A stretch of DNA of 6,021 nucleotides, taken from NCBI GenBank assembly GCA_903930165.1, contig CAIYXO010000191.1, positions 1 to 6,021 on the forward strand, written 5' to 3'. Under the pieces are notes generated by a model that ran no database searches, had not been told where the DNA came from, and was given only the letters and a program-made list of their open reading frames with translations. This document shows, one piece after another, positions 5,780 through 6,021 of the stretch. A program made the translations under genes and the position numbers. This DNA comes from an uncultured Verrucomicrobiota bacterium. Lineage in GTDB: Bacteria; Verrucomicrobiota; Verrucomicrobiia; Limisphaerales; UBA9464. Within the stretch, counting starts at the first letter, position 1; every line of letters starts with the position of its first letter.

Positions 5780-6021
5780 ATGCCCACGATTAACCAGTTG
5801 GTCCGCAAGGGCCGCACTAAGATTCAGTACAAGTCGAAGTCTCCGGCCTTGGAGAACGCGCCGTTTCGTCGCGGCGTCTGCCTCCAGGTCATGACTCGTA
5901 CCCCCAAGAAGCCGAACTCCGCGATGCGGAAGGTTGCGAAGGTTCGCCTGACCAACGGCTTCGAGGTGATCGCCTACATCCCGGATGAAGGCCACAACCT
6001 CCAGGAGCACTCGATCGTGCT
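5780..6021 (+). CDS. rpsL: 30S ribosomal protein S12 (N-terminal 80 residues, cut by window edge)
   Basis: The translation starts 'MPTINQLVRKGRTK' and continues with the unmistakable S12 core: 'RRGVCLQV' (30-37), 'TPKKPNSAMRKVAKVRLTNG' (41-60) and 'EGHNLQEHS' (70-78). S12 lies at the decoding centre of the small subunit and helps monitor codon-anticodon pairing. Lys43, the classic streptomycin-resistance position, is the wild-type lysine; the second hot spot near residue 88 lies beyond the window. S12 is usually about 124 residues, so roughly a third is missing. All eight lysines use AAG and arginine is mostly CGC or CGT with one CGG, in contrast to the CGG-rich gsp genes, as expected for a highly expressed gene. 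There is no Shine-Dalgarno sequence; the ATG is preceded by a pyrimidine-containing stretch, 'AACTTTCCCGGCATCA'. rpsG and fusA would normally follow. Confidence 0.97.
   Translation, partial: MPTINQLVRKGRTKIQYKSKSPALENAPFRRGVCLQVMTRTPKKPNSAMRKVAKVRLTNGFEVIAYIPDEGHNLQEHSIV

Overview
The window is GC-rich bacterial chromosome with dense, high-GC coding. The partial S12 protein, the DUF554 membrane protein with an 'LNPI...LDGL' segment and the style of the pseudopilin genes suggest a member of the Verrucomicrobiota/PVC group. This placement is inference from remembered family patterns; no search was run.

Layout. Positions 1-65 hold the 5' part of a tRNA-His gene on the minus strand, cut by the window edge, with a good sigma70-type promoter just upstream (77-104). 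Next to it, also on the minus strand, is a DUF554 (YqgA/YdfK-like) integral membrane protein (162-911). A divergent intergenic region of 193 bp follows. All later genes are on the plus strand: a small stand-alone CBM48/E-set (glycogen-recognition-like) protein (1105-1416), then five type II secretion (T2SS) genes: gspF (1506-2810), gspH-like (2826-3404), gspI-like (3404-3799), gspJ-like (3796-4485) and gspK (4487-5620). A 159-bp intergenic region with an imperfect two-helix inverted repeat and a candidate promoter leads into rpsL (ribosomal protein S12), which runs off the right edge.

How the genes work together. GspF is the inner-membrane platform protein. GspH, I, J and K are minor pseudopilins with prepilin-peptidase leaders; in known systems I, J and K form the pseudopilus tip complex and H joins it to the shaft. 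The stop/start overlaps or very short gaps from gspH to gspK indicate one translationally coupled transcript. The locus has no gspG (major pseudopilin), gspE (ATPase), gspD (secretin), gspC, gspL or gspM. The cell must therefore encode these elsewhere, or they lie outside the window; on both sides here the gsp block meets unrelated genes. The CBM48 gene 89 bp upstream of gspF might be co-transcribed.

I found no mobile element, CRISPR array or clearly new system. The points most worth a second look are the partial tip/platform-only gsp cluster, its CBM48 neighbour, and the nested repeat ahead of rpsL.
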